Source: Methanosarcinales archaeon (GTDB lineage Archaea; Halobacteriota; Syntropharchaeia; Alkanophagales; Methanospirareceae). From it: a stretch of DNA of 50,517 nt. Below are positions 28,001 through 35,763 of this stretch, piece after piece; the stretch's first letter is position 1, and each line of letters starts with the position of its first letter. The stretch covers positions 7,876 to 58,392 of the forward strand of contig JAODGL010000021.1 in NCBI GenBank assembly GCA_025464585.1. Direction: 5' to 3'. The translations under genes and the position numbers were made by a program. A model generated the notes under the pieces. It did no database searches. It worked only from the letters and a program-made list of their open reading frames with translations, and had not been told where the DNA came from.

Positions 28001-28783
28001 CTTGCTCATTATCTCGGGACCGGAGATAGAATAGAAATTGGCATCGGTCTCAGTAGCCACTGCTTTTGCTATTAATGTCTTTCCAGTACCCGGCGGTCCG
28101 TGCAAGAGAACGCCTTTTGGAGGGTCTATCCCTAATCGCTCGAATAGTTCTGGATGTCTCAGCGGCAGTTCTATCATCTCCCTTATCATCCCTATCTCAC
28201 GCTTTAATCCGCCAATGTCCTCATAAGTCACGTGAGGAACACCTATCGCCTCTTCTCTCGGCTTACGAAGCACAATCTCAGTATCTATTTGTGGTATTAC
28301 TGTGCCTAAAGGGACGGTATTGGTAACGACGAAAGTAATAGGATTGCCAAGCATCTCTACTCTTATGATCTGTCCTTTTGTAATTGGGCGTCCTTTCAAT
28401 ATCCTCGCGATGTATCTCTCGCCGCCTGCGATTCTTACAGGCTGTGTAGGCTCAAGCGTAACTCTTTTTGCTTCTTTCACCTTCGTCTTCCTTACGCGCA
28501 CGCGGTCATCAATAGCAACGCCGGCATTACCCCTTATGTTCCCATCTATGCGTATTATTGATTTATTGCTGTCAGGAGAATAGCCAGGCCATACAATAGC
28601 AGTAGCAATATTCTTACCCTCTATTTCTATTACATCTCCGCTTACAACACCGAGTTTACGCATCGTCTCGGTATCTATCCTCGCTATTCCTCTGCCAGCA
28701 TCTCGGTGATACGCCTCTGCTACTCTCAATACTGCCGTCTTCTCTTCTTCGTCTCCATCATCGTCTTTCCCTTTACCTTTCAT
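25076..28783 (-). CDS. CDC48/VCP-type AAA ATPase precursor with intein
   Basis: Archaeal CDC48 homologue, an ATP-driven unfoldase that can feed the proteasome. The precursor has 1235 residues: an N-terminal double-psi barrel (LRVAEAYHRDAGRGIARID onward), a D1 AAA domain with GPPGTGKT and FIDELDSIAPKRG, and a D2 AAA domain with GPPGTGKTM and FLDEIDSIAPVRGGG. D2 is interrupted after WVGE (precursor residue 537) by a 496-residue intein. Excision gives a normal 739-residue protein in which WVGE joins SEKAVREIF. The ATG at 28783, behind GGGAG, is preferred. A longer frame to 28999 would add 72 hydrophobic residues and overlap cooC, so it is rejected. The gene is divergent from cooC. Confidence 0.95.
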   Translation of the reverse strand: MKGKGKDDDGDEEEKTAVLRVAEAYHRDAGRGIARIDTETMRKLGVVSGDVIEIEGKNIATAIVWPGYSPDSNKSIIRIDGNIRGNAGVAIDDRVRVRKTKVKEAKRVTLEPTQPVRIAGGERYIARILKGRPITKGQIIRVEMLGNPITFVVTNTVPLGTVIPQIDTEIVLRKPREEAIGVPHVTYEDIGGLKREIGMIREMIELPLRHPELFERLGIDPPKGVLLHGPPGTGKTLIAKAVATETDANFYSISGPEIMSKFYGESEKHLRDIFEEAGKNAPSIIFIDELDSIAPKRGETTGEVERRVVAQLLSLMDGLESRGQVVVVGATNRVNALDEALRRGGRFDREIEIGIPNRDGREEILQVHTRGMPLAEDVNLKELADLTHGFVGADLASLCKEAAMHALRKILPEIDIEKEIPPEVMEKLKVTKEDFSEALKSTEPSALREVFVEVPNVKWDDIGGLEHAKQELKEVVEWPLKYPETFDRLKTKPPKGILLFGPPGTGKTMLVKAVANATEANFISIKGPELLSKWVGESLPGGEELFVLENELVKRMAIDEVVNKEKEVKVMTFDEHGKVRYSSVKDYIKHPLRKGIKEIKTATGRKIRVTTDHSLFSFDGKEIISVRAGELKEGISYVVIPGSIPSFASRKDEIDVLEALKDEEGIYIRGGEDYIKKGIKKTGYEEASRLLSISKKYLHDIVSKGIPLEASNFCKLMQAAGIKYDKNKLRLSIRGSKNTFPALFHINEDICKLIGLWIAEGDYQPYSVRISNANEAILRDVFDSCKRLGLNVSRGEDWLIINSKIFRLFMEKVLSIRGGAKNKGVPDIIWSLPKTLKGAFLRGYHSGDGFIHGNSHRYLIGCSTESKKLANDILYMLLEFGIVAKVREKKEKNENVSYSVEFMGVENFKRFKDIGFIDSRRERKIDDYISAKKWPRSDQIPLKGELKELVAEVKGEWKNSKTIGRNILKGILEKIDPGKEKYRNYWHIVEGDIRFDKVVQIRDVETGDEQVYDISVNPTESFLAGFGGIFAHNSEKAVREIFRKAKQAAPCIIFLDEIDSIAPVRGGGYDSHVTERVVSQMLTAMDGLEELKDVITIAATNRPDMVDPALLRPGRLDRLIYIQPPDKEERKRIFEVHLRGKPIGEDVDIEELAQRTDGYVGADIAGIVKEAVMSALREFITSGISEEHVKEAIKNIVIKKKHFETAIKSVRPTVTPKEQEKFAEKAEDFVKYAYA
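25685..27172 (-). mobile_element. LAGLIDADG intein in the CDC48 D2 domain
   Basis: A 496-residue in-frame protein intron. It starts with Ser1 (SLPGGEELFV, block A), has a TxxH block B (TTDHS), two LAGLIDADG-type endonuclease helices (LIGLWIAEGD and FLRGYHSGDG) that both keep the acidic catalytic residue, and ends with VYDISVNPTESF and GGIFAHN, followed by Ser+1 of the extein. Splicing residues Ser1, block-B His, penultimate His, terminal Asn and Ser+1 are all intact, so self-splicing and homing activity are both plausible. The insertion point lies in the conserved WVGES segment of the D2 AAA domain, about 15-20 residues after Walker A. Confidence 0.95.
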
Positions 28784-28863
28784 CTCCCTTTCGCCCCCTT
28801 CTCTAATGAACAATAGAGTAACTAAATTATAAACATTTTGTTGTAATATAATAATAAGAAAAA

Positions 28864-29691
28864 GTGATAGCGGAAAATAGCCTGAAAATAGCAGTTGCAG
28901 GTAAAGGTGGCGTGGGTAAAACAACCATTGCAGGCACGCTTGCTCGTCTTTTTGCAAGAGATGGGCATAGTGTAATCGCAGTAGACGCCGACCCTGCAAT
29001 GAACTTGAAATTTGCTCTGGGCATAAAGGATAACCCTACACCAGTATCAGAATTGAAAGACTTGATTTTCGAGCGGACGGGTGCTTACACCGGGACTGGC
29101 ATCTACAAACTAAATCCGAGGGTGGATGATATAATCGAGGGCTATGGTGCAACAGGACCGGATGGCGTAACATTGCTGGTAATGGGGACGATAGAGAAAG
29201 GGGGGAGTGGATGTATATGCCCTGAGAATGCATTTCTTCGCTCCTTGTTGCGGCATATCTTATTCAAAAGAAATACGGTTATAATGGATATGGAAGCAGG
29301 GATAGAGCATTTAGGTAGAGGAACCGCAAAAGGGGTTGACTTGATGCTTACCGTAGTAGAGCCCGGGATGAGGTCTGTGGAGACGGTAGGCAGAATAAAG
29401 AAGCTTGGTGAGGATATTGGTATAAATAACATAATGGCAGTGGTAAATAAAGTTACGGATTCAGAGATGGTAAAGAAGGTGGAAATTAAATTGGCAGAGA
29501 TGAACATTCCTCTGCTGGAAATCATTCCCTATGAGCAATCATTGATAGAAGCAGATATGGAGGGTATAGCACCGTTAGATATAGGTGGCGAGCCAGAAGC
29601 TGTTGAGCATATAAAGATGCTAAAAGAGAAGATTTTGAGTTGTTCTTGTGCTGAAACCGAAAGTTTTATTAAGCCACAACATACTACCTGA
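28864..29691 (+). CDS. cooC: CO dehydrogenase nickel-insertion ATPase, CooC family
   Basis: MinD/ArsA-type P-loop ATPase that matures nickel enzymes. The 275-residue protein has the deviant Walker A GKGGVGKT at residues 13-20, the DADPAMNLKFALG switch region, and a CxC motif at Cys117 and Cys119 that in characterised CooC dimers binds metal. GTG at 28864 is the start. Its likely client is the CODH/ACS complex, whose subunits CdhC and CdhD are encoded at 5286-7994. It is divergent from the AAA ATPase, with an 80-base AT-rich promoter region, and is followed after seven bases by a small membrane protein. Confidence 0.9.
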   Translation: MIAENSLKIAVAGKGGVGKTTIAGTLARLFARDGHSVIAVDADPAMNLKFALGIKDNPTPVSELKDLIFERTGAYTGTGIYKLNPRVDDIIEGYGATGPDGVTLLVMGTIEKGGSGCICPENAFLRSLLRHILFKRNTVIMDMEAGIEHLGRGTAKGVDLMLTVVEPGMRSVETVGRIKKLGEDIGINNIMAVVNKVTDSEMVKKVEIKLAEMNIPLLEIIPYEQSLIEADMEGIAPLDIGGEPEAVEHIKMLKEKILSCSCAETESFIKPQHTT

Positions 29692-29698
29692 AATAAAA

Positions 29699-30040
29699 AT
29701 GAACGTTAAAAGAATAGCAATCGCAACCACGATAGGATTGTTATGCGGGCTGTATTGCGCTTACGCCGCGAGTCAGATGGAGAATCCAGCCACAGGAGCA
29801 CCATTTGGTATCTTTATACTGCTGTCTATTGTGTATAACAGGGCATTAATCGGGTTTGTAATTGGAATTGCAGACGGCATAAACTTGCATCCAGTCCTAC
29901 GCGGTGCGATTTTAGGTGCAATCGTAAGTTTTGCTATGACCATCCCCGCATTTGAACAAGGCACAGGTGCGCTAATACTGGTTCCGTTCGGTGTTGTGTA
30001 TGGAATCATTGCTGACTTCGTGGCAACTAAGTTTTCGTAA
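29699..30040 (+). CDS. small integral membrane protein, unknown function
   Basis: A 113-residue protein with about four hydrophobic segments (near residues 5-24, 34-55, 66-86 and 92-110) and few charged residues. I do not recognise a family. The ATG at 29699 follows an AT-rich stretch; an in-frame upstream start at 29648 would overlap cooC and is less likely. It lies seven bases after cooC, so co-transcription is likely; a link to nickel or CODH metabolism is possible but only by position. The 102-base spacer downstream contains nothing identifiable. Confidence 0.6.
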   Translation: MNVKRIAIATTIGLLCGLYCAYAASQMENPATGAPFGIFILLSIVYNRALIGFVIGIADGINLHPVLRGAILGAIVSFAMTIPAFEQGTGALILVPFGVVYGIIADFVATKFS

Positions 30041-30142
30041 AGTAGCTATATAAAACATCATTGCTTTACATTCTCGTCTAAATTGCCTTCAACGCATCGC
30101 ATATCCACAAAATCGGAGATAGCCCTTTTTGAACAATAATCG

Positions 30143-31105
30143 CTAACCTATCTCAATTTTACAATAGACAGCAAAATGATCAGATGCCTCTCGGGCATCT
30201 TTGTCTTTAGGTCCAATCTCCCCAGAGTTCATAACATATCGGACGGAGTTGGTCGATTGCAACATATCCTGTGAGATAAGGATATGATCAATCCATACGT
30301 GATGCTGGTAACCCTTAGGATGGCTTACAATAGGATCAGGAAAATCTGCCGTCCAAAGGTTTTTCTTTAATTTAAATTCCTTAGACATCCACCACAGTGC
30401 GTTGTGAAGGATTCCATTGGGATTATAGACAGAGCCCATAGTGGTTTCCACGAAGCTTCTTCCGATCATCATTTCGAAAGAGTCCAAGCCCGGGCCGTCA
30501 TTCATGTCCCCCATTACTACAACCGGAAGAGGTTTCTGCTCTTGGAGCAACTGATCTATGCGACTCCGGAGCTTGAGTGCCTGACCCACAAGACGTTTAC
30601 GATTTGCAAGAGCAATCTTTTGGAAATTGTGCAGATCCACCACTGAAAATATCCCTTTGGACTTTGTATGGACTAATATAATCCTAAGCCTGGGGCCACC
30701 TGAACCGATTTCAAATACTGCTTCCAGGGGTTTTCGCTCCCATTTGTACTGCTCTTTCAAACCGTCCTCCTCTATATCTGCTATCCATGGATCGTAGAAG
30801 GAGAAGGCGCCGTCGATAGATTTGATCGTAAATGGGTCCCGGTAGTAGAAAACAAGATTCTGACTACCCCTACTGACTCCTTGAGCGAGCTGATAGCCTG
30901 AGCCGGATAGGTAATTCTCAATAAAGTGCTTGTGTTCGTCGGGAGAATTCGCCGCCTCACAGATCCCCAACACATGCGGATTTATGTCCTGGATTATCTT
31001 AGCGATCTTCTGCGCACGTTCTCGCTTACGTGACTTAATAACATTATTCTCAAACATCAAATTCATGTGCTCGATGTTATATGCCATAATGGTAAATTCA
31101 TGCAT
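30143..31105 (-). CDS. endonuclease/exonuclease/phosphatase (EEP) family protein
   Basis: A 320-residue protein of the DNase I/exonuclease III-like superfamily. The characteristic residues appear in order: Asn in AYNIEHMN, Glu in GICEAAN, VVMGDMNDGPG with the catalytic Asp and Asn, and a final ASDHFAV with the catalytic Asp-His. Members cleave DNA, RNA or phospho-lipids; the substrate is not apparent. No secretion signal is seen. The gene stands alone; the 170-base stretch 31106-31275 upstream is AT-rich and carries no recognisable gene. Confidence 0.85.
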   Translation of the reverse strand: MHEFTIMAYNIEHMNLMFENNVIKSRKRERAQKIAKIIQDINPHVLGICEAANSPDEHKHFIENYLSGSGYQLAQGVSRGSQNLVFYYRDPFTIKSIDGAFSFYDPWIADIEEDGLKEQYKWERKPLEAVFEIGSGGPRLRIILVHTKSKGIFSVVDLHNFQKIALANRKRLVGQALKLRSRIDQLLQEQKPLPVVVMGDMNDGPGLDSFEMMIGRSFVETTMGSVYNPNGILHNALWWMSKEFKLKKNLWTADFPDPIVSHPKGYQHHVWIDHILISQDMLQSTNSVRYVMNSGEIGPKDKDAREASDHFAVYCKIEIG

Positions 31106-31275
31106 TCTTTACATTCCCCTTTTTTATCTGCTGTTGCCATTTCTTCGTCACTACTAACACCATGTATTTTGTAATAAAAATAGTTATGCATAGCACATAG
31201 TGCAAAAGGCTTTAGGTTATAGAATCTCCATATTCCTTCCTTTTCCCGCAGAAGAGAAAGCGAGAGGATAAAGCG

Positions 31276-31377
31276 ATGCCAAACGATGAAAATTTTATAT
31301 GGAGAGAAAATGAGAAGGAGTTTTTGAGAAATGGTAAACCTGCAGTGTGTCCTTATCAATTATCAATGAAAAGATAA
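31276..31377 (+). CDS. possible 33-residue small protein
   Basis: A short frame, ATG at 31276 to TAA at 31377, preceded by GAGAGG and followed after 17 bases by another small gene with a strong GGAGG site. The product is charged and soluble (MPNDENFIWRENEKEF onward) with one Cys near the end. No family is recognised. The case for coding rests on the site spacing and on its place at the head of a tightly packed small-gene operon. Confidence 0.35.
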   Translation: MPNDENFIWRENEKEFLRNGKPAVCPYQLSMKR

Positions 31378-31394
31378 AATGGAGGAACGTTAAA

Positions 31395-31602
31395 ATGCCT
31401 AAAAAACGAAGGGGTAATGATCCTGATCCAGATCGTACCGGTAAAAAATACCAAATACCAGTAATTGAACGGGAAGTTACATTCACACTTGATGACGGAA
31501 CAAAGATAAAAAGATGGTCGGTTTGAAGTCGAACAGATGCAAGTATGCAGCCTTAAAGGAACAGACCCAGTTGAGTTGATGATAGAAAAAATATGGAAAT
31601 AA
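31395..31602 (+). CDS. small protein split by a +1 frameshift upstream of SAMP
   Basis: A GGAGG site at 31381 precedes ATG 31395, which gives a 43-residue frame (MPKKRRGNDPDPDRTGKK onward) ending in GTT-TGA at 31521-31526. Skipping one T at this point restores a 68-residue protein that continues EVEQMQVCSLKGTDPVELM and ends at the TAA at 31600-31602, overlapping the start of the SAMP gene. The shifted part fits smoothly with the first in charge and strand/helix pattern. It may be a one-base disruption, a sequencing error or recoding at a GTT-TGA site comparable to the CTT-TGA site of bacterial prfB. No family or function is recognised. Confidence 0.45.
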
Positions 31603-31811
31603 AAGTGAAAATTGTTGCAGATAAAGAAGAGGAGAAGAAAGTAGAAGTCCTGCGAGATGATACATACGAGAACGTATTAGAAAAACTGGATATAAACCCC
31701 GTGGAGGTTGTTGTACTTCGTGAGGGTAAGCCAGTTCCCGAGGATGAAAAAGTTGATATTAATAAAGGAGAAATAGATATAATGGTCATCAGGATTGTAT
31801 CTGGAGGATGA
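31593..31811 (+). CDS. ubiquitin-like small archaeal modifier protein (MoaD/ThiS type)
   Basis: A 72-residue beta-grasp protein ending in the exposed diglycine VSGG, needed for adenylation by an E1-like enzyme. Such proteins serve as sulfur carriers for tRNA thiolation or molybdopterin synthesis, or as protein modifiers (SAMPylation). The VEVLRDDTYENVLEKLDINPVEVVVLREGKPVPEDE pattern is typical of the archaeal group. It overlaps the preceding small gene by ten bases and the following proA by four, which points to translational coupling. No E1-like gene lies in the window. Confidence 0.85.
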   Translation: MEIKVKIVADKEEEKKVEVLRDDTYENVLEKLDINPVEVVVLREGKPVPEDEKVDINKGEIDIMVIRIVSGG

Positions 31812-33205
31812 GAAAGATGGCACATGATACAGAGATAAGCGCAAGCATAGTACAAAAGGCGAAGACAGCGAAAGATGCTGCACTTAAATTGGCTACTGCT
31901 ACTACCGATGAGAAGGACAAAGCCTTGCTTAGAATTGCAGATTCGATTGATAAGAACCGGGAACGAATACTTACGGCGAATGAAAAGGATGTCGAAGTTG
32001 CATCCGGCTTAACAAAGGAAGGAAAACTGCCTAAATCGCTTCTCGAACGCTTAAAATTGGATAAATCGAAGATAGACGAGATAATAAAAAGTGTACGAGA
32101 TGTAGCGAAATTAGAAGACCCGGTTGGCAAAACACTGTCTGCAATCGAGTTAGATAAAGACCTGGAGCTTTTTCAGGTCTCTTGCCCCATCGGTGTTATC
32201 GGTGCGATATTCGAATCAAGACCGGATGTCCTGGTTCAGATTTCCTCGCTCTGTCTGAAGACCGGCAATGCAGTAATGCTGAAAGGAGGCTCAGAGGCAC
32301 GTAATTCGAATGCCGTTCTATTTGATGTGGTCACAGAGGCATCAGTATCCGCAGGAATGCCCGCAGGCTGGGTTCAATTACTTGAAACGAGAGAGGATGT
32401 AAATGAGATGTTAAAGTTGAATGAATATATAGACCTCTTAGTGCCTCGTGGCAGTGAACAATTTGTGCGGTATATCCAGAATAACACCAGCATCATGGTT
32501 TTAGGACATTCTGAGGGTGTATGCCACGTTTATGTTGACCGGGATGCCGACCTGAGTATGGCAGAGGATATATGCTATGATGCTAAGGTTCAATACCCTG
32601 CGGTGTGCAACGCTGCGGAGACCCTACTTGTGGATTCAGAAATTGCAAGCGAATTTCTACCACGGATGGTTGCTCGGTATCAGAAAGCGGGTGTCGAGGT
32701 CAGGGGCTGCCCCAAAACGCTGGCTTTTTTGGATAAATTCAATACGGTGGAACAGATAAAGCACGCATCAGAAGCGGACTGGCATACCGAGTATAATGAT
32801 TTGATCATCTCTATCAAAGTGGTTGATGGTGTGGATGAGGCAATCGAGCACATCAATCATTACGGGTCAGGACATACAGACGCAATCGTCACGGAGAATA
32901 AAAGAACAGCGCTTAAGTTCATGCAGTTTGTTGATTCATCCTCGGTAATGCATAACGCTTCCACACGGTTCAGCGACGGATTCAGGTATGGTAAGGGCGC
33001 TGAAGTGGGTATAAGCACGTATAAGGTGCATGCAAGAGGTCCTGTGGGATTGGAAGGGTTGGTTATCTATAAGTATTTATTGTTCGGCAGGGGGCATGCA
33101 GTGGCTCCGTATATAGGCACCAATGCGAAGGAATTCACTCATAAACCCCTTCCAAAGGACTTTTCTTTCTTTCCAACATCGCTTTTATCTTCTTTAATCT
33201 TGTGA
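31808..33205 (+). CDS. proA: glutamate-5-semialdehyde dehydrogenase
   Basis: Reduces gamma-glutamyl phosphate to glutamate semialdehyde in proline synthesis. Conserved segments include CPIGVIGAIFESRPDV, GSEARNSN, the catalytic Cys in YPAVCNAAETLLV and the GRGPVGLEGL-like ARGPVGLEGLV near the end. The ATG at 31808 overlaps the SAMP stop (ATGA); ATG 31817 (MAHDTEIS) is an alternative. After the usual KEFTHKPLP end the frame runs on for about 18 residues and overlaps atpD on the opposite strand by 71 bases. proB is not adjacent, so the partner kinase must be elsewhere. Confidence 0.93.
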   Translation: MRKMAHDTEISASIVQKAKTAKDAALKLATATTDEKDKALLRIADSIDKNRERILTANEKDVEVASGLTKEGKLPKSLLERLKLDKSKIDEIIKSVRDVAKLEDPVGKTLSAIELDKDLELFQVSCPIGVIGAIFESRPDVLVQISSLCLKTGNAVMLKGGSEARNSNAVLFDVVTEASVSAGMPAGWVQLLETREDVNEMLKLNEYIDLLVPRGSEQFVRYIQNNTSIMVLGHSEGVCHVYVDRDADLSMAEDICYDAKVQYPAVCNAAETLLVDSEIASEFLPRMVARYQKAGVEVRGCPKTLAFLDKFNTVEQIKHASEADWHTEYNDLIISIKVVDGVDEAIEHINHYGSGHTDAIVTENKRTALKFMQFVDSSSVMHNASTRFSDGFRYGKGAEVGISTYKVHARGPVGLEGLVIYKYLLFGRGHAVAPYIGTNAKEFTHKPLPKDFSFFPTSLLSSLIL

Positions 33206-33803
33206 AATTCTCACGTTCCATCTCCTCCAATCTCATCCGTATGTATTTCCTCGTCGCTTTCAATCTCGGAATCATTATATATTCAAGTGCATTAACGCGC
33301 CTTTTTGTCTTCTCCACTTCAACAGCAAGATTCCTCACTGCTTCTTCGAGCTCTGCAAGCTTTATTATCTTTTCCAACGCTTCTTCAAAGCTTTTTGCAC
33401 TCATATCCAGCGCGACTGACGATTCCATAAAACCATATCCACGTTCCGTAACTTTCCTTGCTAATTTATTCTCCAATTCCAGGATAGGCATATGCACACC
33501 CATTATACCGCGAGAAGAGAAAGCCAGTTCGATCTCTCGTGATGTCATCAAAGACAACTGCCTTACCTGCTCAACGCCCAATCGCGCCTGAGCAATGATT
33601 AAAAAATTAAAAGCCTCTTCTAACTTTGCTTCCACTTCTTTCCTCGCTTCCTTTACTTCGCCCACCACGTCCAGGAATTCAGCAATAAGCGCATCGCGTT
33701 TTTCACGCAGTAAGTCATGCCCTTTCTCCGCTAATTTCTCTCTTCTACTCAGCCTCAACAATTCCATCCTTGTCGGGCTTACACCTTCTATTATTTCAGG
33801 CAT
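33135..33803 (-). CDS. atpD: A-type ATP synthase subunit D
   Basis: Central-shaft subunit of the archaeal A1Ao ATP synthase. The product has about 222 residues, mostly two long helices that pair as a coiled coil, with the family start SPTRMELLRLSRREKLAEKGHDLL and the late RRVNALEYIMIPRLKATRKYI block. The ATG at 33803 is preferred over a TTG at 33815. The other atp genes, normally in one operon (H-I-K-E-C-F-A-B-D), are absent, so this copy has been separated from them. It follows rpl6 on the same strand after 33 bases, and its 3' end overlaps proA. Confidence 0.93.
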   Translation of the reverse strand: MPEIIEGVSPTRMELLRLSRREKLAEKGHDLLREKRDALIAEFLDVVGEVKEARKEVEAKLEEAFNFLIIAQARLGVEQVRQLSLMTSREIELAFSSRGIMGVHMPILELENKLARKVTERGYGFMESSVALDMSAKSFEEALEKIIKLAELEEAVRNLAVEVEKTKRRVNALEYIMIPRLKATRKYIRMRLEEMERENFTRLKKIKAMLERKKSPLEGVYE

Positions 33804-33836
33804 AATCAGTTCCAAACGTAAGATGATAAAAGTATT

Positions 33837-34427
33837 TTATACATCCGCGCCAATGCCTTTCTCCACGAGATAAATCCCATCTTGAAAGACCCTGGGGTCA
33901 TAACCCTTTATCCTCGTTATCTGCTCTATATTCGCGGCAGTCTGTCCAACCGCCTCCTTATCTATTCCAGAAACTACTATATCTCCTCCTTTACCCTTTA
34001 TTTCCACTTTCACACCTGCTTCGACCTTTGCTATCCTCGGTTTTCTTTCGCCTAAGAAGTTTGAGACCGAGACGCTCTTTCCCTCTTTTGTTACCGCTAC
34101 CTGCATAGGAAAATGAGCATGCACAACTTTCAACTTATAAAAAAAACCTTCTTTTACACCTGTAATCATATTCTTGAGATGCGATGCGTAAGTTCCCGCC
34201 ATTGCCCTTTCTTCCTTCCTCGTAGAATCGGCATTTATAACAATCTCGTTGCTGCCAGTATCGCGCTTCTCTATCTGTATATGCAGCCCCGGATGCCACA
34301 ATTCCCGCTCTATCCCTCCTTTTGGACCTTCCACCTTCACACTTCTCCCATTTATTGTGACGTTCACACCTTCAGGGATTGGAATACAGATGTTGATGCC
34401 TGCTTCCTTCTCCACTGATTTTGTCAT
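33837..34427 (-). CDS. rpl6: 50S ribosomal protein L6
   Basis: Large-subunit protein near the factor-binding site. The 196-residue product starts with an extra acidic/basic tail, then IPEGVNVTINGRSVKVEGPKG (first L6 repeat), the TGVKEGFFYKLKVVHAHFPM region and NFLGERKPR (second repeat). It is normally in the spc-like cluster after S14 and S8; here it stands with atpD, about 10 kb from rpl5 and rps4e. It is divergent from hisD. Confidence 0.95.
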   Translation of the reverse strand: MTKSVEKEAGINICIPIPEGVNVTINGRSVKVEGPKGGIERELWHPGLHIQIEKRDTGSNEIVINADSTRKEERAMAGTYASHLKNMITGVKEGFFYKLKVVHAHFPMQVAVTKEGKSVSVSNFLGERKPRIAKVEAGVKVEIKGKGGDIVVSGIDKEAVGQTAANIEQITRIKGYDPRVFQDGIYLVEKGIGADV

Positions 34428-34506
34428 CTTTCCCTTCCCTCCTTTATTTTGTTTAGAGTAAAATTAAATAGAGATTTTGTATTTAAAATTAAAAGAAACG
34501 GAGAAG

Positions 34507-35724
34507 ATGATAAAGAAGCTAAAAGAGGTGAAAGAAAAGAAGGATTTTTTCAACAGAATACTTGATATAGCGGCAGTTATGCCGGTGGTAGAAGAAATAA
34601 TCGCAGAAGTAAAGAATAGAGGCGATGCAGCATTGCGTGAATACACCGAGAAATTTGACGCTGTGAGACTAAAGGAAATAGAAGTGAGTAAGGAAGAGAT
34701 TGGCGATGCAAAGAGGAGCGTGGATGGGAATATGTTAAGATGTCTCGAAGAAGCATCCGCAGCGATCACAAATTTCCATTACCGGCAGAAGAGCCAGGCA
34801 GGGATAGAAGAGTCCAATTTCATCTCCGATAAGTATGTTCCTCTTGACTTGGTAGGCGCTTATGTGCCGGCAACATATTTCAGCACCGCTTTGATGTGCG
34901 TGATTCCAGCGAGGATAGCGGGTGTAAGAGATATAGTAGTGTGCACACCACCGGGAAAGGATGGGAATACGGACCCGCTTACGTTAGTTGCTGCTGAACT
35001 CGCAGGGGCGACGAGAATATTTAAGGTGGGTGGTGCACAGGCAATTGCTGCTCTCGCCTTTGGGACCGAAACTATTCCGGGGGTGCAAAAAATAGTGGGA
35101 CCCGGAAATGTATATGTAACCGCGGCGAAGATGGCGGTTCGCAGCGAAGGCGTGGAGATAGATTTTCCCGCAGGTCCTTCTGAAATCTTAATAATCGGCG
35201 ATGAGACTGCGAATCCCGCATTCGTTGCCGCAGATATGCTTGCGCAGGCAGAGCATGGTGAACACTCAAGAGCTGTTCTTCTTACGGATTCCGCAAAGGT
35301 GGCAACAGAAGTGGAGCGTGAAATTATGGCAGAGGAGAGCAATACATCACAGAATTGGATACTAATCGGGGATAGCATGGACGAGTGCATCAAATTTGCG
35401 AACGAATATGCGCCTGAACACCTGGAGATAATGGTAAAAAACCCGGAAGAGATATTGGAACAGGTGCAGAATGCGGGAACCGTTTTCGTGGGTTCTTATT
35501 CGCCAGTTGCCGCAGGCGATTATGCAACGGGAGCAAATCATGTGCTTCCAACTGCGGGCTACGCAAAGCTCTTCTCTGGGCTTGATGTTCACCATTTTAT
35601 GCGTCGGATGACCGTGCAGAGGTTGGATAAGAAAGAGTTAGAGAAAATAAAGGACGTAGTGGTGATGTTATCCAAAGCAGAGGGTATGGAAAAGCATGCG
35701 CGGTCGATAGAGGTGAGGGTCTAA
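34507..35724 (+). CDS. hisD: histidinol dehydrogenase
   Basis: Performs the last two oxidation steps of histidine synthesis with NAD and zinc. The product of about 405 residues has VGAYVPATYFSTALMCVIPARIAGV, GPGNVYVTAAK, the zinc ligands Gln and His in MLAQAEHGEHS, the catalytic Glu-His in EYAPEHLEI and ATGANHVLPT. The ATG at 34507 (MIKKLKEV) is chosen; a frame from 34477 adds ten residues without a clear ribosome site. Other his genes are not nearby. Confidence 0.95.
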   Translation: MIKKLKEVKEKKDFFNRILDIAAVMPVVEEIIAEVKNRGDAALREYTEKFDAVRLKEIEVSKEEIGDAKRSVDGNMLRCLEEASAAITNFHYRQKSQAGIEESNFISDKYVPLDLVGAYVPATYFSTALMCVIPARIAGVRDIVVCTPPGKDGNTDPLTLVAAELAGATRIFKVGGAQAIAALAFGTETIPGVQKIVGPGNVYVTAAKMAVRSEGVEIDFPAGPSEILIIGDETANPAFVAADMLAQAEHGEHSRAVLLTDSAKVATEVEREIMAEESNTSQNWILIGDSMDECIKFANEYAPEHLEIMVKNPEEILEQVQNAGTVFVGSYSPVAAGDYATGANHVLPTAGYAKLFSGLDVHHFMRRMTVQRLDKKELEKIKDVVVMLSKAEGMEKHARSIEVRV

Positions 35725-35763
35725 ATTTTAGTAGTTGTAATGTAGTAATAAATTGGGGGAAAA

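Noticed and set aside
28784..28999. N-terminal extension of the CDC48 frame by 72 residues
   Set aside because: It is hydrophobic, unlike any CDC48 N-terminus, overlaps cooC and its promoter, and a purine-rich ribosome site precedes the ATG at 28783.
31106..31275. Non-coding stretch as a structured RNA gene
   Set aside because: No stable cloverleaf, kink-turn or known riboswitch core could be recognised by eye; it is AT-rich and likely holds promoters.
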